Shown here: positions 52,508-61,038 of the stretch, in pieces
Position numbering within the stretch: the first letter of the stretch is position 1
Layout of the letters: each line of letters starts with the position of its first letter
DNA from: Acidobacteriota bacterium
Lineage (GTDB): Bacteria; Acidobacteriota; Blastocatellia; Pyrinomonadales; Pyrinomonadaceae
DNA: 64,000 bases
NCBI GenBank assembly: GCA_016713675.1
Contig: JADJOS010000001.1
Span: 1,488,001 to 1,552,000, forward strand
Reading direction: 5' to 3'
Program-made: the position numbers and the translations under genes
Notes under the pieces: generated by a model
Seen by the model: the letters and a program-made list of their open reading frames with translations, nothing else
What the model was told of the DNA's origin: nothing
Databases searched by the model: none

Positions 52508-53752
52508 ATGGAGAACCCAGACCCTTCTATCAAAGCGACCGGCTGGCGGCGATACGTAAGCATGCCGCGAAATGTGGTGGCGCTTAGCGTCGTCAGCCTG
52601 CTCAACGATACGTCGAGCGAGATAATCTATCCGCTGCTGCCCGCTTTTTTGGCTCTTGCGCTCGGAGCTTCACCGTTTGCGATCGGCCTCATCGAGGGTT
52701 TTGCCGAATCCGTTGCAAGCCTTCTCAAACTATTTTCCGGCTATTTAAGTGACCGTTTCGGCACACGAAAACTGCCTGTGTTCTTTGGATATTCGCTCGC
52801 TGCGATCATGCGGCCATTCCTCGCGTTCGTTACGAGTTGGCCGCAGGTGCTGGTGGTTCGAATGACCGACCGCATCGGCAAGGGGATCCGAGGAGCTCCG
52901 CGTGACGCACTGATCGCCGACAGTGTGCACCCTAGCGAACGCGGATTTGCCTTTGGGTTCAATCGAGCTGCCGATCATTTGGGAGCGGTCTTTGGACCAA
53001 TAGCGGCCTTCGTATTGCTGATGATCTTTGCTGTCGATACTCAGAATCCGACACTTAGGGAATATCAGCAGGTCTTTCTTTTCGCTTCGGTCCCGGTCGT
53101 GATCGGATTGTTCGTGATCGGTTTTTTTGTTAATGAAACGGCAAAGACGGCCGACACTCCGAAGGCACCTCTCAAACTCTCTCTCGCCGGTTTTGACGGC
53201 AACTTCAAACGATATCTCGTCGTCGTAGCCGTATTTACATTGTCTAATTCGACTGATGCGTTCCTGCTTCTTCGGGCGACGGAGGCCGGAATATCGCCTG
53301 CAGTGCTGCCGCTGCTTTGGATGACGCTGCATTTCAGTAAGGTAGTCTTTTCGCTTGTCGGCGGCGGTCTTTCGGATCGTTTTGGGCGAAAGCAGCTCAT
53401 TATTGCGGGCTGGCTGGTGTATGCAGCTGTCTATGCGGGCTTTTCTTTCGTAAGTGCGCCATGGCAGTGTTGGGCGCTTTTCATTGTGTATGGTGCGTAC
53501 TTTGGAATGACCGAGGGCGTCGAAAAAGCCTTTGTCGCGGACATGGTCCCGGCGGACAAGCGCGGAACTGCCTACGGCCTGTACAATCTGGCGTTCGGCA
53601 TCACAGTGTTTCCGGCATCGTTGTTGTTTGGGCTCCTATGGAGTGAGTTCGGTGTGGCGGCAGCGTTTTTGACCAGTGCGGGCGTGTCGATCATCGCTAT
53701 TTTTATGCTAATGACGATCCGTTCCGAGAATGCGGAACAGACGGGACATTGA
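52508..53752 (+). CDS. Major facilitator superfamily transporter
   Basis: 414 residues with twelve predicted membrane segments. The MFS signature in loop 2-3 is GYLSDRFGTRKLP and is repeated in the second half as GGLSDRFGRKQLI. SLLNDTSSEIIYPLLPAFL, DRIGKGIRGAPRDALIAD and the loop VKAFVADMVPADKRGTAYG-like (KAFVADMVPADKRGTAYG) are typical of the YxaM/'MFS type 1' subgroup of unknown substrate. It is the third gene of the yacG group. Confidence 0.92.
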   Translation: MENPDPSIKATGWRRYVSMPRNVVALSVVSLLNDTSSEIIYPLLPAFLALALGASPFAIGLIEGFAESVASLLKLFSGYLSDRFGTRKLPVFFGYSLAAIMRPFLAFVTSWPQVLVVRMTDRIGKGIRGAPRDALIADSVHPSERGFAFGFNRAADHLGAVFGPIAAFVLLMIFAVDTQNPTLREYQQVFLFASVPVVIGLFVIGFFVNETAKTADTPKAPLKLSLAGFDGNFKRYLVVVAVFTLSNSTDAFLLLRATEAGISPAVLPLLWMTLHFSKVVFSLVGGGLSDRFGRKQLIIAGWLVYAAVYAGFSFVSAPWQCWALFIVYGAYFGMTEGVEKAFVADMVPADKRGTAYGLYNLAFGITVFPASLLFGLLWSEFGVAAAFLTSAGVSIIAIFMLMTIRSENAEQTGH

Positions 53753-53777
53753 GATGGTTTCTTGCGGAATTTGCGCG

Positions 53778-54200
53778 TTTTTGGGGAAGACCAAACGTGT
53801 ATTTTTCACCTCACGTTCAAATTGTGGTACGTACCACAATTTTATCAACAAAATTGATGAAAATGTTGAAAAAACGCGTTCTGCCACAGTTTTTAAGGGG
53901 GTCAGCGACAGTGTTTTAGGGGGCTTGCGACAGTAAAAAACAGGGTCAGCGACAAAAAAAAAGACCCCCGGCGACAATCCATTTTGGACGAATCAAAACT
54001 GTCGCTGGCCACTCCGCTGAAAGAATTGGTGCCATAAGCGCGTTCTGCCTCTCTCCGACCATTACGACCAAAATGATGAGATTGACCGTGCCGATGATAA
54101 TGATGATCATCGGCTCATAGATCTCAGTTTGTCCTTGGAAAACGGGAAAATGTCTACACTCCAAACTCCCGCGAACCGACGAGATCGACCGAACCGGTCA
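53778..54200 (-). mobile_element. Iteron-bearing dispersed repeat, copy 2 (MITE/REP-like)
   Basis: Reverse-complement relative of 18850-19262, about 80% alike by eye. On the plus strand the five direct motifs start at 53883 (GCCACA, one base changed), 53905, 53927, 53949 and 53971 (GCGACA), exactly 22 bp apart, with an inverted TGTCGC at 54000. The palindrome ATTGTGGTACGTACCACAAT is at 53822-53841. It fills most of the 640-bp gene-free stretch 53753-54393. A small hydrophobic reading frame is shared with copy 1 but shows more amino-acid-changing than silent differences. Confidence 0.8.
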
Positions 54201-54306
54201 TTCCGACTACCGCTGATCACCACGACAAAGCCATCACCGCCCAAATTGCCGCCTAAAAGCCGTCCGGTGTCGAGTGCATTTTCGAGGTGCGTCGGAGGAA
54301 AATTCG

Positions 54307-54376
54307 CCACAGATCTCACGCATAAAAACGGATCAGAAAAGAATGTCTGATCCGTTTTTATACTTGTGATCTGTGG
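54307..54376. repeat. Nested palindromic repeat (CCACAGATC family)
   Basis: Outer arms CCACAGATCTCAC / GTGATCTGTGG and inner arms TAAAAACGGATCAGA / TCTGATCCGTTTTTA with an 8-base loop. The inner stem with its T-run can terminate transcription of the M48 gene (minus strand) and from the other side. Confidence 0.75.
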
Positions 54377-54393
54377 CTATATTCGTTAGCGGA

Positions 54394-55803
54394 TCATTCG
54401 TTGAATCTGATCGAATTGATCATATTCCGAAATGCGTTCGAGTAGGCACTTGATTCGGCTTCAGGGGCGACGGTGGCGACGTAAAATAGCTCGCCGCTGT
54501 TGAGCATCGTCGTATAGATGGTGACGATCTCGACGCGGTTCGTTACGGGCGAACGCCCCGACAGAGCGATCGATGCGCCGCGACGGCCGCCGAGATATGT
54601 GTTCTGGTAGCCGGTCCGCTTGCTCAGATACGAATTGCCCTGGAGAATGCCGTTGATGTAGGCCTCTGTATCCCGCGAGAGTTCGCGGTTCTGGCCGCGG
54701 TACAGACCGATCATCGCACCGCGGGTGATGCCTTGATCGCCGTATGCACCTTCGGGAGCAAATTGGACATCATCCTGCGATGAGAATTCACGCCAGTTAT
54801 TCGGCACATTCAATTGGACCCAGTTTCCGCCCGTGTAGGTTCGGACGCGAGTTGACGGATATGCGACATTTGCCGTGTAACGGCCATTTGCCGTTGGACT
54901 GGTGGTGGTGTCTCCGCCTCCGCCTCCGCTCTTTTCGATCTCGGCCATTGTCCGTGCCTTCGGCATAGCACGGAGCTTTGCCTGGATGCGTTCAAAGTCG
55001 CGAGTGATCTTGATCGGATCCTGCGAAACCGGCAGCAACGTCGCCTCGCGGTTGATGTTTTCGTAGCGGTTGCCCGGATCGGGATGGCTGCTGATCCATT
55101 CCGGCGCGCCGCCGCCGTTCCGTTCACCTGCGATCGTACGGAACATATTCGCGAGATCCCTTGGGTCGTAGCCCGCGTCAGCCATGATGTGCGAACCGAG
55201 GACGTCGGCCTGTGTTTCGTAATTGCGGCTGTATTTGGTCATCCATGCCGCGGCACCGAGCATCCCGAGCTGTGCACCGGCCTCGCCGCCAAGTACGGCA
55301 CCGCCGAGGATCATCCCCAACATTCCTAGCTGATTTGTGACACTGCCTTGTTTTGTTGCTTGAGCGGTGGCGTGACGAAGGGCGACGTGGCTGATCTCGT
55401 GGGCCATGACGCCGGCCATCTCGCCTTCGTTCCTGGCGGCCTCGATCATGCCGCGGTTGACGTACATCGGCCCGCCGGGCAATGCAAAGGCGTTGATATC
55501 GCTCGCGTTGACGATCTTAAATCGGTAGTTGAAACTCGTTTGCCGATACTCGACCGGTATTGCGTTAACGAGCCTTGCACCTACACGTTCGACATAACGC
55601 GTGGCCTCGGCGTCGTTCAGGATCGGAAACTTTTTCTCGACCTCGGCCGAGGTCTGAGCTCCAAGCTTCACGTCGTCAGCTACCTTGTACTTGTTCTTCG
55701 GCGTCTCGATCCGAGTCTGCGAAAGGGCCGTGAGCGGCAGCATCCAGACAGTCAACAACAGGACCGAAGCCGATAATCTTTTTCCGATAAGCAGTTTATT
55801 CAT
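54394..55803 (-). CDS. Exported M48 family metalloprotease (BepA/Oma1-like)
   Basis: Periplasmic zinc protease probably acting on outer-membrane protein assembly. The signal peptide from MNKLLIGKRLSA ends TALSQ. Conserved NAFALPGGPMYVNRGM, zinc motif HEISH (135-139) in VMAHEISHVALRHAT, and third ligand in YETQADVLGSHIMADAGYDP. The C-terminal ~150 residues hold a separate beta-domain (WVQLNVPNNWREF, YINGILQGNSY) in place of the TPR domain of BepA. First residues MEWI may be an alternative start (55815). Confidence 0.93.
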   Translation of the reverse strand: MNKLLIGKRLSASVLLLTVWMLPLTALSQTRIETPKNKYKVADDVKLGAQTSAEVEKKFPILNDAEATRYVERVGARLVNAIPVEYRQTSFNYRFKIVNASDINAFALPGGPMYVNRGMIEAARNEGEMAGVMAHEISHVALRHATAQATKQGSVTNQLGMLGMILGGAVLGGEAGAQLGMLGAAAWMTKYSRNYETQADVLGSHIMADAGYDPRDLANMFRTIAGERNGGGAPEWISSHPDPGNRYENINREATLLPVSQDPIKITRDFERIQAKLRAMPKARTMAEIEKSGGGGGDTTTSPTANGRYTANVAYPSTRVRTYTGGNWVQLNVPNNWREFSSQDDVQFAPEGAYGDQGITRGAMIGLYRGQNRELSRDTEAYINGILQGNSYLSKRTGYQNTYLGGRRGASIALSGRSPVTNRVEIVTIYTTMLNSGELFYVATVAPEAESSAYSNAFRNMINSIRFNE

Positions 55804-56046
55804 AATCCACTCCACGATAGCTGAGATGTAAATATTCTTAGCGTTATTCTATCAACAGATCCAGCCGGACGCGACTAAGATGAGACGCACACCCCCAAGC
55901 GTTCGCCACAAAAACAGGTGACAAAGATTAACGAAATGTTAACAAGATGTTACAAACCAGATCTCCAAAACCAGGCAACTCGGAAAGTTAAGTATAATGT
56001 AATCCGACCCGATGACTGCTTTGAACTATAATCGGTTGAGCACATT

Positions 56047-56787
56047 ATGAGCGAACACGCGTCGCCTCACGCCACATCGACGGGCCAATGGCCGCCTTTT
56101 TCGAGCAGTTACGGTTCGCGTGAAATGGAAGATATGAAGATCGAGTCGCAGCTGGATCTGCTGCGCGACAAAATTTTATTGCTTGGCGGCAAGACCGAGG
56201 ACGCTGTTCACCGGGCGATGCGGTCACTGACCGAACGAAACAGTGAGCTGGCTAAGTTGGTCAGCGAAGAGGACGAATTGATCGATCAGATGGAGCTCGA
56301 GATCGATCAGCTCAGCATTGAGATATTGGGTTTGCAGCGGCCGACCGAGCACGATCTGAGATTGGTGGTCTCCGTGGCCAAGATCACGCCGATACTCGAA
56401 CGTATCGCCGATCATGCGTCGAGCATCGCTGATGCGGCCGTCATTCTCAATAACGAACCGCAGATCGGGAACTACATCGATTTTTCGTTGATGGCCGATA
56501 TTGCAGCAACGATGCTGCATGAGGCTCTTGATGCGTTCACATCCGAAGACGCGATGGCGTCGCGTGAGATCATCGCCCGCGACCAGCAGCTGGATAAATG
56601 TTACGGGCGTGTGTTCGACGAGCTATTGGCTCTGATGATCGAAAATCCGGCCGCCGCAAACGGCGCGGCCCGCCTTCTTTTCGTTGCCAAACACATTGAA
56701 CGGATCGGGGATTATGTAAAAGACATTTGCGAATTGAACGTCTATCTTCGCGAAGCAGTTTTTATCAAACACGGCGCCAACAGCTAG
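56047..56787 (+). CDS. phoU: PhoU-family phosphate regulator
   Basis: Cytosolic two-bundle helical protein that modulates phosphate uptake and signalling. Two PhoU repeats: first LLRDKILLLGGKTEDAVHRA to VVSVAKITPILERIADHASSIAD, second FDELLALMIENPAA to LLFVAKHIERIGDYVKDIC, each with the metal-binding E/DxxxD motif (ERIADH, ERIGDY). The N-terminus is ~30 residues longer than usual and low in complexity. No pst genes flank it; it lies 72 bp before a DUF47 gene and pit. Confidence 0.93.
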   Translation: MSEHASPHATSTGQWPPFSSSYGSREMEDMKIESQLDLLRDKILLLGGKTEDAVHRAMRSLTERNSELAKLVSEEDELIDQMELEIDQLSIEILGLQRPTEHDLRLVVSVAKITPILERIADHASSIADAAVILNNEPQIGNYIDFSLMADIAATMLHEALDAFTSEDAMASREIIARDQQLDKCYGRVFDELLALMIENPAAANGAARLLFVAKHIERIGDYVKDICELNVYLREAVFIKHGANS

Positions 56788-56859
56788 TGGACATAAGTGT
56801 TATGTTCAAATATATTTATGTTCTCGTTTTACAATTTAGGTTACCGGAGAAAAAATAAA

Positions 56860-57477
56860 ATGGCTTTTAGCTTTTTGCCGAAAGAAGACCACTATTTTGC
56901 GTTATTTTCGCAAATGACCGTAAAGATCCAAGAGGCAGCCCGCCTTTTGGTCGAACTGCTGCAGGGCTCGGATGAGAATTTTGACGCATTGTCGAAAAAG
57001 ATCAAAAGCGTCGAACACGAGTGCGACGAGATCAACCACAGCGTCACTACCAAACTCAACAAATCGTTCATCACACCGTTCGACCGCGAAGATATATACA
57101 CGCTGTCAGTCGCTCTCGATGACGTATGTGATTACATCGATGCGGCGGCTCGGGCGGTGGTGATGTATGACATTCACGAGTCCGACCCATTTGCAGTGGA
57201 GCTTGCCGTGGTCCTTGAAAAACAAGCGGCGGAGATCCACGGTGCGGTCTCGCATCTCAAAACAGCCAAGGGAATGGAGCAAAATCTGCTTGAGATCCAG
57301 CGGCTCGAGAATGATGCGGACGAGGTCTATTTCCGGGCGATGGCGGCACTCTTTAAGAATTCGGATGCCGTAAAGATCATCAAGTGGAAAGAACTCTACG
57401 AGATCCTTGAGAACGGCACTGACCGCTGCGAGAGCGTTGGCAACATCATCGAAAGCATCGTACTGAAGCACAACTAA
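56860..57477 (+). CDS. DUF47/PhoU-like Pit accessory regulator
   Basis: 205-residue helical protein of the TIGR00153/DUF47 family, encoded next to Pit transporters in many bacteria and thought to regulate them. Motifs: FLPKEDHYFALFSQM, KSVEHECDEINHSVTTKLNKSFITPFDREDI, LDDVCDYIDAAARA and the closing DRCESVGNIIESIVLKH. The start at 56860 is preceded by GGAG. It ends 9 bp before pit, so it is co-translated. Confidence 0.94.
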   Translation: MAFSFLPKEDHYFALFSQMTVKIQEAARLLVELLQGSDENFDALSKKIKSVEHECDEINHSVTTKLNKSFITPFDREDIYTLSVALDDVCDYIDAAARAVVMYDIHESDPFAVELAVVLEKQAAEIHGAVSHLKTAKGMEQNLLEIQRLENDADEVYFRAMAALFKNSDAVKIIKWKELYEILENGTDRCESVGNIIESIVLKHN

Positions 57478-57486
57478 GGCGCAACT

Positions 57487-58563
57487 ATGGACGCAAACAC
57501 AGTTTCCTTTGGATTGGTTGTCCTTATCATTGCTGTCGCTTTGATATTCGACTACGTGAACGGGTTTCATGATGCGGCAAATTCGATCGCGACCGTGGTC
57601 GCGACGCGCGTGCTTTCGCCGGGCGTTGCGGTCGCTTGGGCTGCATTTTTTAACTTCATCGCCTTTCTTGTATTTGGTACCGCGGTCGCAAAAACGATCG
57701 GCGGCGACATGGTCAATATCGCCGTTATTCCGCAGGGCGACCAGTTATTTGTGCTGCTCGCGGCGGTGTTAGGCGCGACGATCTGGAACCTCATTACGTG
57801 GTATTTGGGGCTTCCGACCTCCAGTTCGCATGCACTTGTCGGTGCCTACGCAGGCGGAGCGATCTCGTCGTACATATACTATTTTGGTTTCAACAGCGTT
57901 GAGACGGTATTAAAAGCCGAAGGTTGGATCAAGACACTGAGCTTTATCGTCCTCTCGCCGCTGATCGGAATGACGCTCGGCTTCATTTTGATGGTGAGCG
58001 TATATTGGATATTCCATCGATTTTCGCTGCACAAGGTAGACCGAGGGTTTCGTGTCGGCCAGCTTTTCTCAGCTGCGGCATACTCACTCGGGCACGGCGG
58101 CAACGACGCTCAAAAGACAATGGGCATTATCACTATCGTATTGGTGTCAGGCGGCTATTTGCAGATGACCGCTGCCGGCAAACTTCCCGAGATACCGCTG
58201 TGGGTCGTTTTGGCTGCTCACGCGGCGATCGGCCTGGGCACATTGTCCGGTGGTTGGCGGATCGTTAAGACGATGGGCACTAAGATCGTCAAACTGCAGC
58301 CTGTCGGCGGATTCTGTGCCGAAACGGCCGGAGCTCTGACATTATTTGGTGCGACGGCGGCCGGTATCCCGGTCTCGACGACACATACGATCACCGGTTC
58401 GATCGTCGGCGTCGGTTCTGCGAAACGATTTTCGGCAGTCAAATGGGGCGTCGCCGGACGCATCGTCTGGGCTTGGGTGCTGACCATCCCGATGGCGGCC
58501 CTGATCGCGGCTCTTTCTTACGGGATCATTTTGGTCATCGAAAAACTGCTCGGCATGAAATAA
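57487..58563 (+). CDS. pit: Low-affinity inorganic phosphate transporter, Pit family
   Basis: Proton-coupled metal-phosphate symporter with about ten membrane helices. The two inverted halves have the PiT signatures FDYVNGFHDAANSIATVVATR and AAYSLGHGGNDAQKTMGI; GLPTSSSHALVGAYAG and GIPVSTTHTITGSIVGVG are the matching second motifs. The length of 358 is normal for short Pit proteins. With phoU and DUF47 it forms a phosphate operon. Its stop is 4 bp from the stop of the convergent permease. Confidence 0.96.
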   Translation: MDANTVSFGLVVLIIAVALIFDYVNGFHDAANSIATVVATRVLSPGVAVAWAAFFNFIAFLVFGTAVAKTIGGDMVNIAVIPQGDQLFVLLAAVLGATIWNLITWYLGLPTSSSHALVGAYAGGAISSYIYYFGFNSVETVLKAEGWIKTLSFIVLSPLIGMTLGFILMVSVYWIFHRFSLHKVDRGFRVGQLFSAAAYSLGHGGNDAQKTMGIITIVLVSGGYLQMTAAGKLPEIPLWVVLAAHAAIGLGTLSGGWRIVKTMGTKIVKLQPVGGFCAETAGALTLFGATAAGIPVSTTHTITGSIVGVGSAKRFSAVKWGVAGRIVWAWVLTIPMAALIAALSYGIILVIEKLLGMK

Positions 58564-58567
58564 AGGC

Positions 58568-59545
58568 TCACAATATCCAATTGAACAAATAACCCGAGAA
58601 GATGATACAGGCGGTGACTATACCGAAAAAGATGGCGATCAATTTGATCGTCATCACTTTTTTGAGGAGCATCGCTTCCGGAATAGAAAGTCCAACAACA
58701 GCCATCATAAAGGCGAGCGAAGTTCCGATCGGTATGCCCTTGCTGACGAACACCTGAATTACCGGGACAATGCCGGTCGCATTTGCGTACATCGGGACAC
58801 CGATAACAACTGCAAGCGGAACGGCATACCATGTGTCCTTGCCGATGTATGCCTCAAAGAAACCTTCGGGAATATAGCCGTGCATCGCCGCACCGATAGC
58901 GATACCGATGATAATGTAGGGCGTAACACTTTTGACGATGCCGAGGGCCTCGCGAGCGATCGACGGCAGGCGTTCGACAAAGGTCTTATGTTCGGCAACA
59001 AATGCTTCGCGGTCGGCTTCGGCCTCTTCCCATAGTTTATGTACCCAATCGGTCAGGAGATGTTCGAGCTTTAGCCTGTCCATTACGATGCCGCTGACAA
59101 CGCCCAGCGTTATTCCTGTCACGACATAGATAACTGTCGTTTTAAGCCCAAATGAACCGAGCAGCACCGCGACCGCGACCTCATTGACAAGCGGCGAGGT
59201 CACGAGAAACGCGAACGTCACACCGAGCGGAATACCGCCGCGGACAAATCCGATAAACAGCGGCACAGACGAGCACGAGCAGAACGGCGTCGCAGCTCCG
59301 AACGAAGACGCCAGCAGGTATTCGCCGCCGTAAAGTTTGTTTCGGGAAAGGAATGAGCGGATGCGTTCGATCGGGAAGTAGGCGTTGACGATGCCCATTA
59401 CGAGCGTGATCAGAAAGAGAAGGATTATGATCTTTATCGTGTCATAGACAAAGAAATTGAGAGCGTCGCCGAGGTGCGAACCCTTATCAACGCCGATCAG
59501 GCTGTATATCAGCCAATCCGCGAATGATTGCACCCAGTCGAACAT
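58568..59545 (-). CDS. Permease of the ArsP/DUF318 family
   Basis: 325 residues, eight or more membrane helices in two inverted halves. The conserved core is SSFGAATPFCSCSSVPLF, with the FCSCS cysteines that in ArsP act on trivalent organoarsenicals, and the second half has GVPMYANATGIVPVI. Between them is a charged cytosolic helix (EEAEADREAFVAEHKT). It is the last gene of a six-gene operon, 3 bp after the mini-thioredoxin. Metalloid export is likely from the family, but the substrate is not certain. Confidence 0.9.
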   Translation of the reverse strand: MFDWVQSFADWLIYSLIGVDKGSHLGDALNFFVYDTIKIIILLFLITLVMGIVNAYFPIERIRSFLSRNKLYGGEYLLASSFGAATPFCSCSSVPLFIGFVRGGIPLGVTFAFLVTSPLVNEVAVAVLLGSFGLKTTVIYVVTGITLGVVSGIVMDRLKLEHLLTDWVHKLWEEAEADREAFVAEHKTFVERLPSIAREALGIVKSVTPYIIIGIAIGAAMHGYIPEGFFEAYIGKDTWYAVPLAVVIGVPMYANATGIVPVIQVFVSKGIPIGTSLAFMMAVVGLSIPEAMLLKKVMTIKLIAIFFGIVTACIIFSGYLFNWIL

Positions 59546-59548
59546 CGC

Positions 59549-59782
59549 TTATGCGAGCATCGCCCGGACCTCATCCTTTGACGGCACTTTGCCCGTCATC
59601 TTTACCGCACCGTCGAGCACGACAGCCGGAGTCGACATAATGTCATACTCCATTATCTTCTGAATGTCTTCGACCTTTTCGATATTGGCCTCAATTCCCA
59701 TATCGCTGAGCGTCTCGCGAATGACCGCTTCGGTCTGTTTGCATTTGGCACATCCCGTGCCGAGTATTTTTATCGTTTTCAT
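59549..59782 (-). CDS. Mini-thioredoxin / small redox-active disulfide protein
   Basis: 77-residue glutaredoxin-like fold of the MTH895/TM0996 family. The active site CAKC is at residues 11-14 (ILGTGCAKCKQTE). The cis-proline is in MSTPAVVLDG, and the last helix is SKDEVRAML. It is often found beside ArsP-type permeases, possibly reducing them or their substrates. It is 9 bp after the OsmC gene. Confidence 0.93.
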   Translation of the reverse strand: MKTIKILGTGCAKCKQTEAVIRETLSDMGIEANIEKVEDIQKIMEYDIMSTPAVVLDGAVKMTGKVPSKDEVRAMLA

Positions 59783-59791
59783 ATCTTAACA

Positions 59792-60226
59792 CTACACCTG
59801 CGTCGCGATTCCCGAAGTGCGCCGCATCACACCGGTGAGGCTCGTACCCGGAGCGACCGTATTGAATACCGTGCCGAATTTCTTCACATTGTCATGAAGC
59901 AGCTCTAACCGGTGGTCCGGCTCGTCGGTGTCGACAAGTATCTCGTAAGTAATGGACTCCAATTTTGGCGGAACGTCCTGTCTAACGCCCTTGATACGAA
60001 CCGTCACACCACGGAGCGAAAACTTGAGTATCGGCGTCACTCGTTCGATACCCTTGATCATGCACGCCGTGATGGCCGCGAGCAGCAGCTCAGCGGGGTT
60101 GAATGCGTCGGGATTCCCGGCCATGTCGGTGTCGAGGCGTATCTCGGCAGATTTACAACGCGCAAGACTGCCGTGTTCGTCAACACGAGCAGATTCAACA
60201 TAAAACTGCATTTTGCTATTGTTCAT
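59792..60226 (-). CDS. OsmC/Ohr family protein with only one of the two cysteines
   Basis: 144-residue peroxide-reducing fold. The peroxidatic Cys55 is in the family motif NPAELLLAAITACMIKGIE. The resolving Cys of the C-P-x-S motif is absent; the equivalent stretch reads KKFGTVFNTVAPGTSL. It is therefore closer to the YhfA/one-Cys branch and may not act as a self-contained peroxidase. It is 8 bp after the ATPase gene and 9 bp before the thioredoxin, which could supply the missing reductant (inference). Confidence 0.9.
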   Translation of the reverse strand: MNNSKMQFYVESARVDEHGSLARCKSAEIRLDTDMAGNPDAFNPAELLLAAITACMIKGIERVTPILKFSLRGVTVRIKGVRQDVPPKLESITYEILVDTDEPDHRLELLHDNVKKFGTVFNTVAPGTSLTGVMRRTSGIATQV

Positions 60227-60234
60227 ATAGCTTC

Positions 60235-61026
60235 TTACGAATTCTGCAAATTTGTATTTGCACTCACGATACTCATCCTTCGGAGATGCTCATCTTTGCT
60301 TATTTCGGCAATATTTCCATCCTGGATCAATAATATTCGATCAGCAGCCTGAGCCAGACGATCGTCGTGCGTGATCATGACGAATGCGACACCGCTTTCC
60401 CGGTTCATCTCCCTCATCATCTCGAAAACCTCGGCACCGGAATGGCTGTCGAGATTTCCCGTCGGCTCGTCCGCGAGCACTATCTTTGGCGAATTCGCCA
60501 ATGCCCTGACGATCGCACACCGCTGATTCTGTCCGCCGCTCATTTCATCAGGATGTTTATTGGTTTGGTCGCCTAACCCGACCCGCTTGAGCAACCCCAA
60601 AACCATATCGCGTTCTTCGTCCGAAGCCTCGCCTTTACGGATCGTTATCGGCATCAAGGCATTTTCGAGGCATGTAAATTCGTCAAGCAGGTAGTGTGCC
60701 TGAAAAATGAAGCCAACCTCATCGCTTCTAAGCCGGGCCAGGCCGTCATCGTCCAGAGTTGAAATATCGACACCGTTGATCAACACCGTTCCGCCGGTCG
60801 GAACATCAAGAGCGCCCAGAATATTGAGCAGCGTGGATTTGCCGCTGCCTGACTGGCCGACGATCGCCACAAATTCGCGTGCCCGGATCTCGATGTCCAA
60901 ACCGAAAAGCACCGGCACATCGATCTTGCCGAAGTACGTTTTTTTCAGCCCACGCGTTTCTATAACGATCGGAGCTTCCGTCATTGATCGCTCGTCTGTC
61001 GCCTGTGTGCCGGTTGAACTGCTCAT
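60235..61026 (-). CDS. ABC transporter ATP-binding protein, LolD/MacB type
   Basis: 263 residues, energises export through the adjacent FtsX-type permease. Walker A GQSGSGKST, Q-loop FIFQAHYLLDEFT, signature MSGGQNQRCAIVRAL (MSGGQ with Asn-Gln-Arg-Cys where LSGGQQQRVAI is usual), Walker B IVLADEPTGNLDS, H-loop MITHDDRLA. A 15-residue polar N-terminal tail precedes MTEAPIVI, which could be the true start. It is 12 bp after the permease gene. Confidence 0.94.
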   Translation of the reverse strand: MSSSTGTQATDERSMTEAPIVIETRGLKKTYFGKIDVPVLFGLDIEIRAREFVAIVGQSGSGKSTLLNILGALDVPTGGTVLINGVDISTLDDDGLARLRSDEVGFIFQAHYLLDEFTCLENALMPITIRKGEASDEERDMVLGLLKRVGLGDQTNKHPDEMSGGQNQRCAIVRALANSPKIVLADEPTGNLDSHSGAEVFEMMREMNRESGVAFVMITHDDRLAQAADRILLIQDGNIAEISKDEHLRRMSIVSANTNLQNS

Positions 61027-61038
61027 TTTGCGTGTGTC

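Noticed and set aside
53946..54000. Runs TGTCGC...CCCC...TTTT as a series of terminators
   Set aside because: Single units do not fold into stems on their own; the regular 22-bp spacing fits a binding array better.
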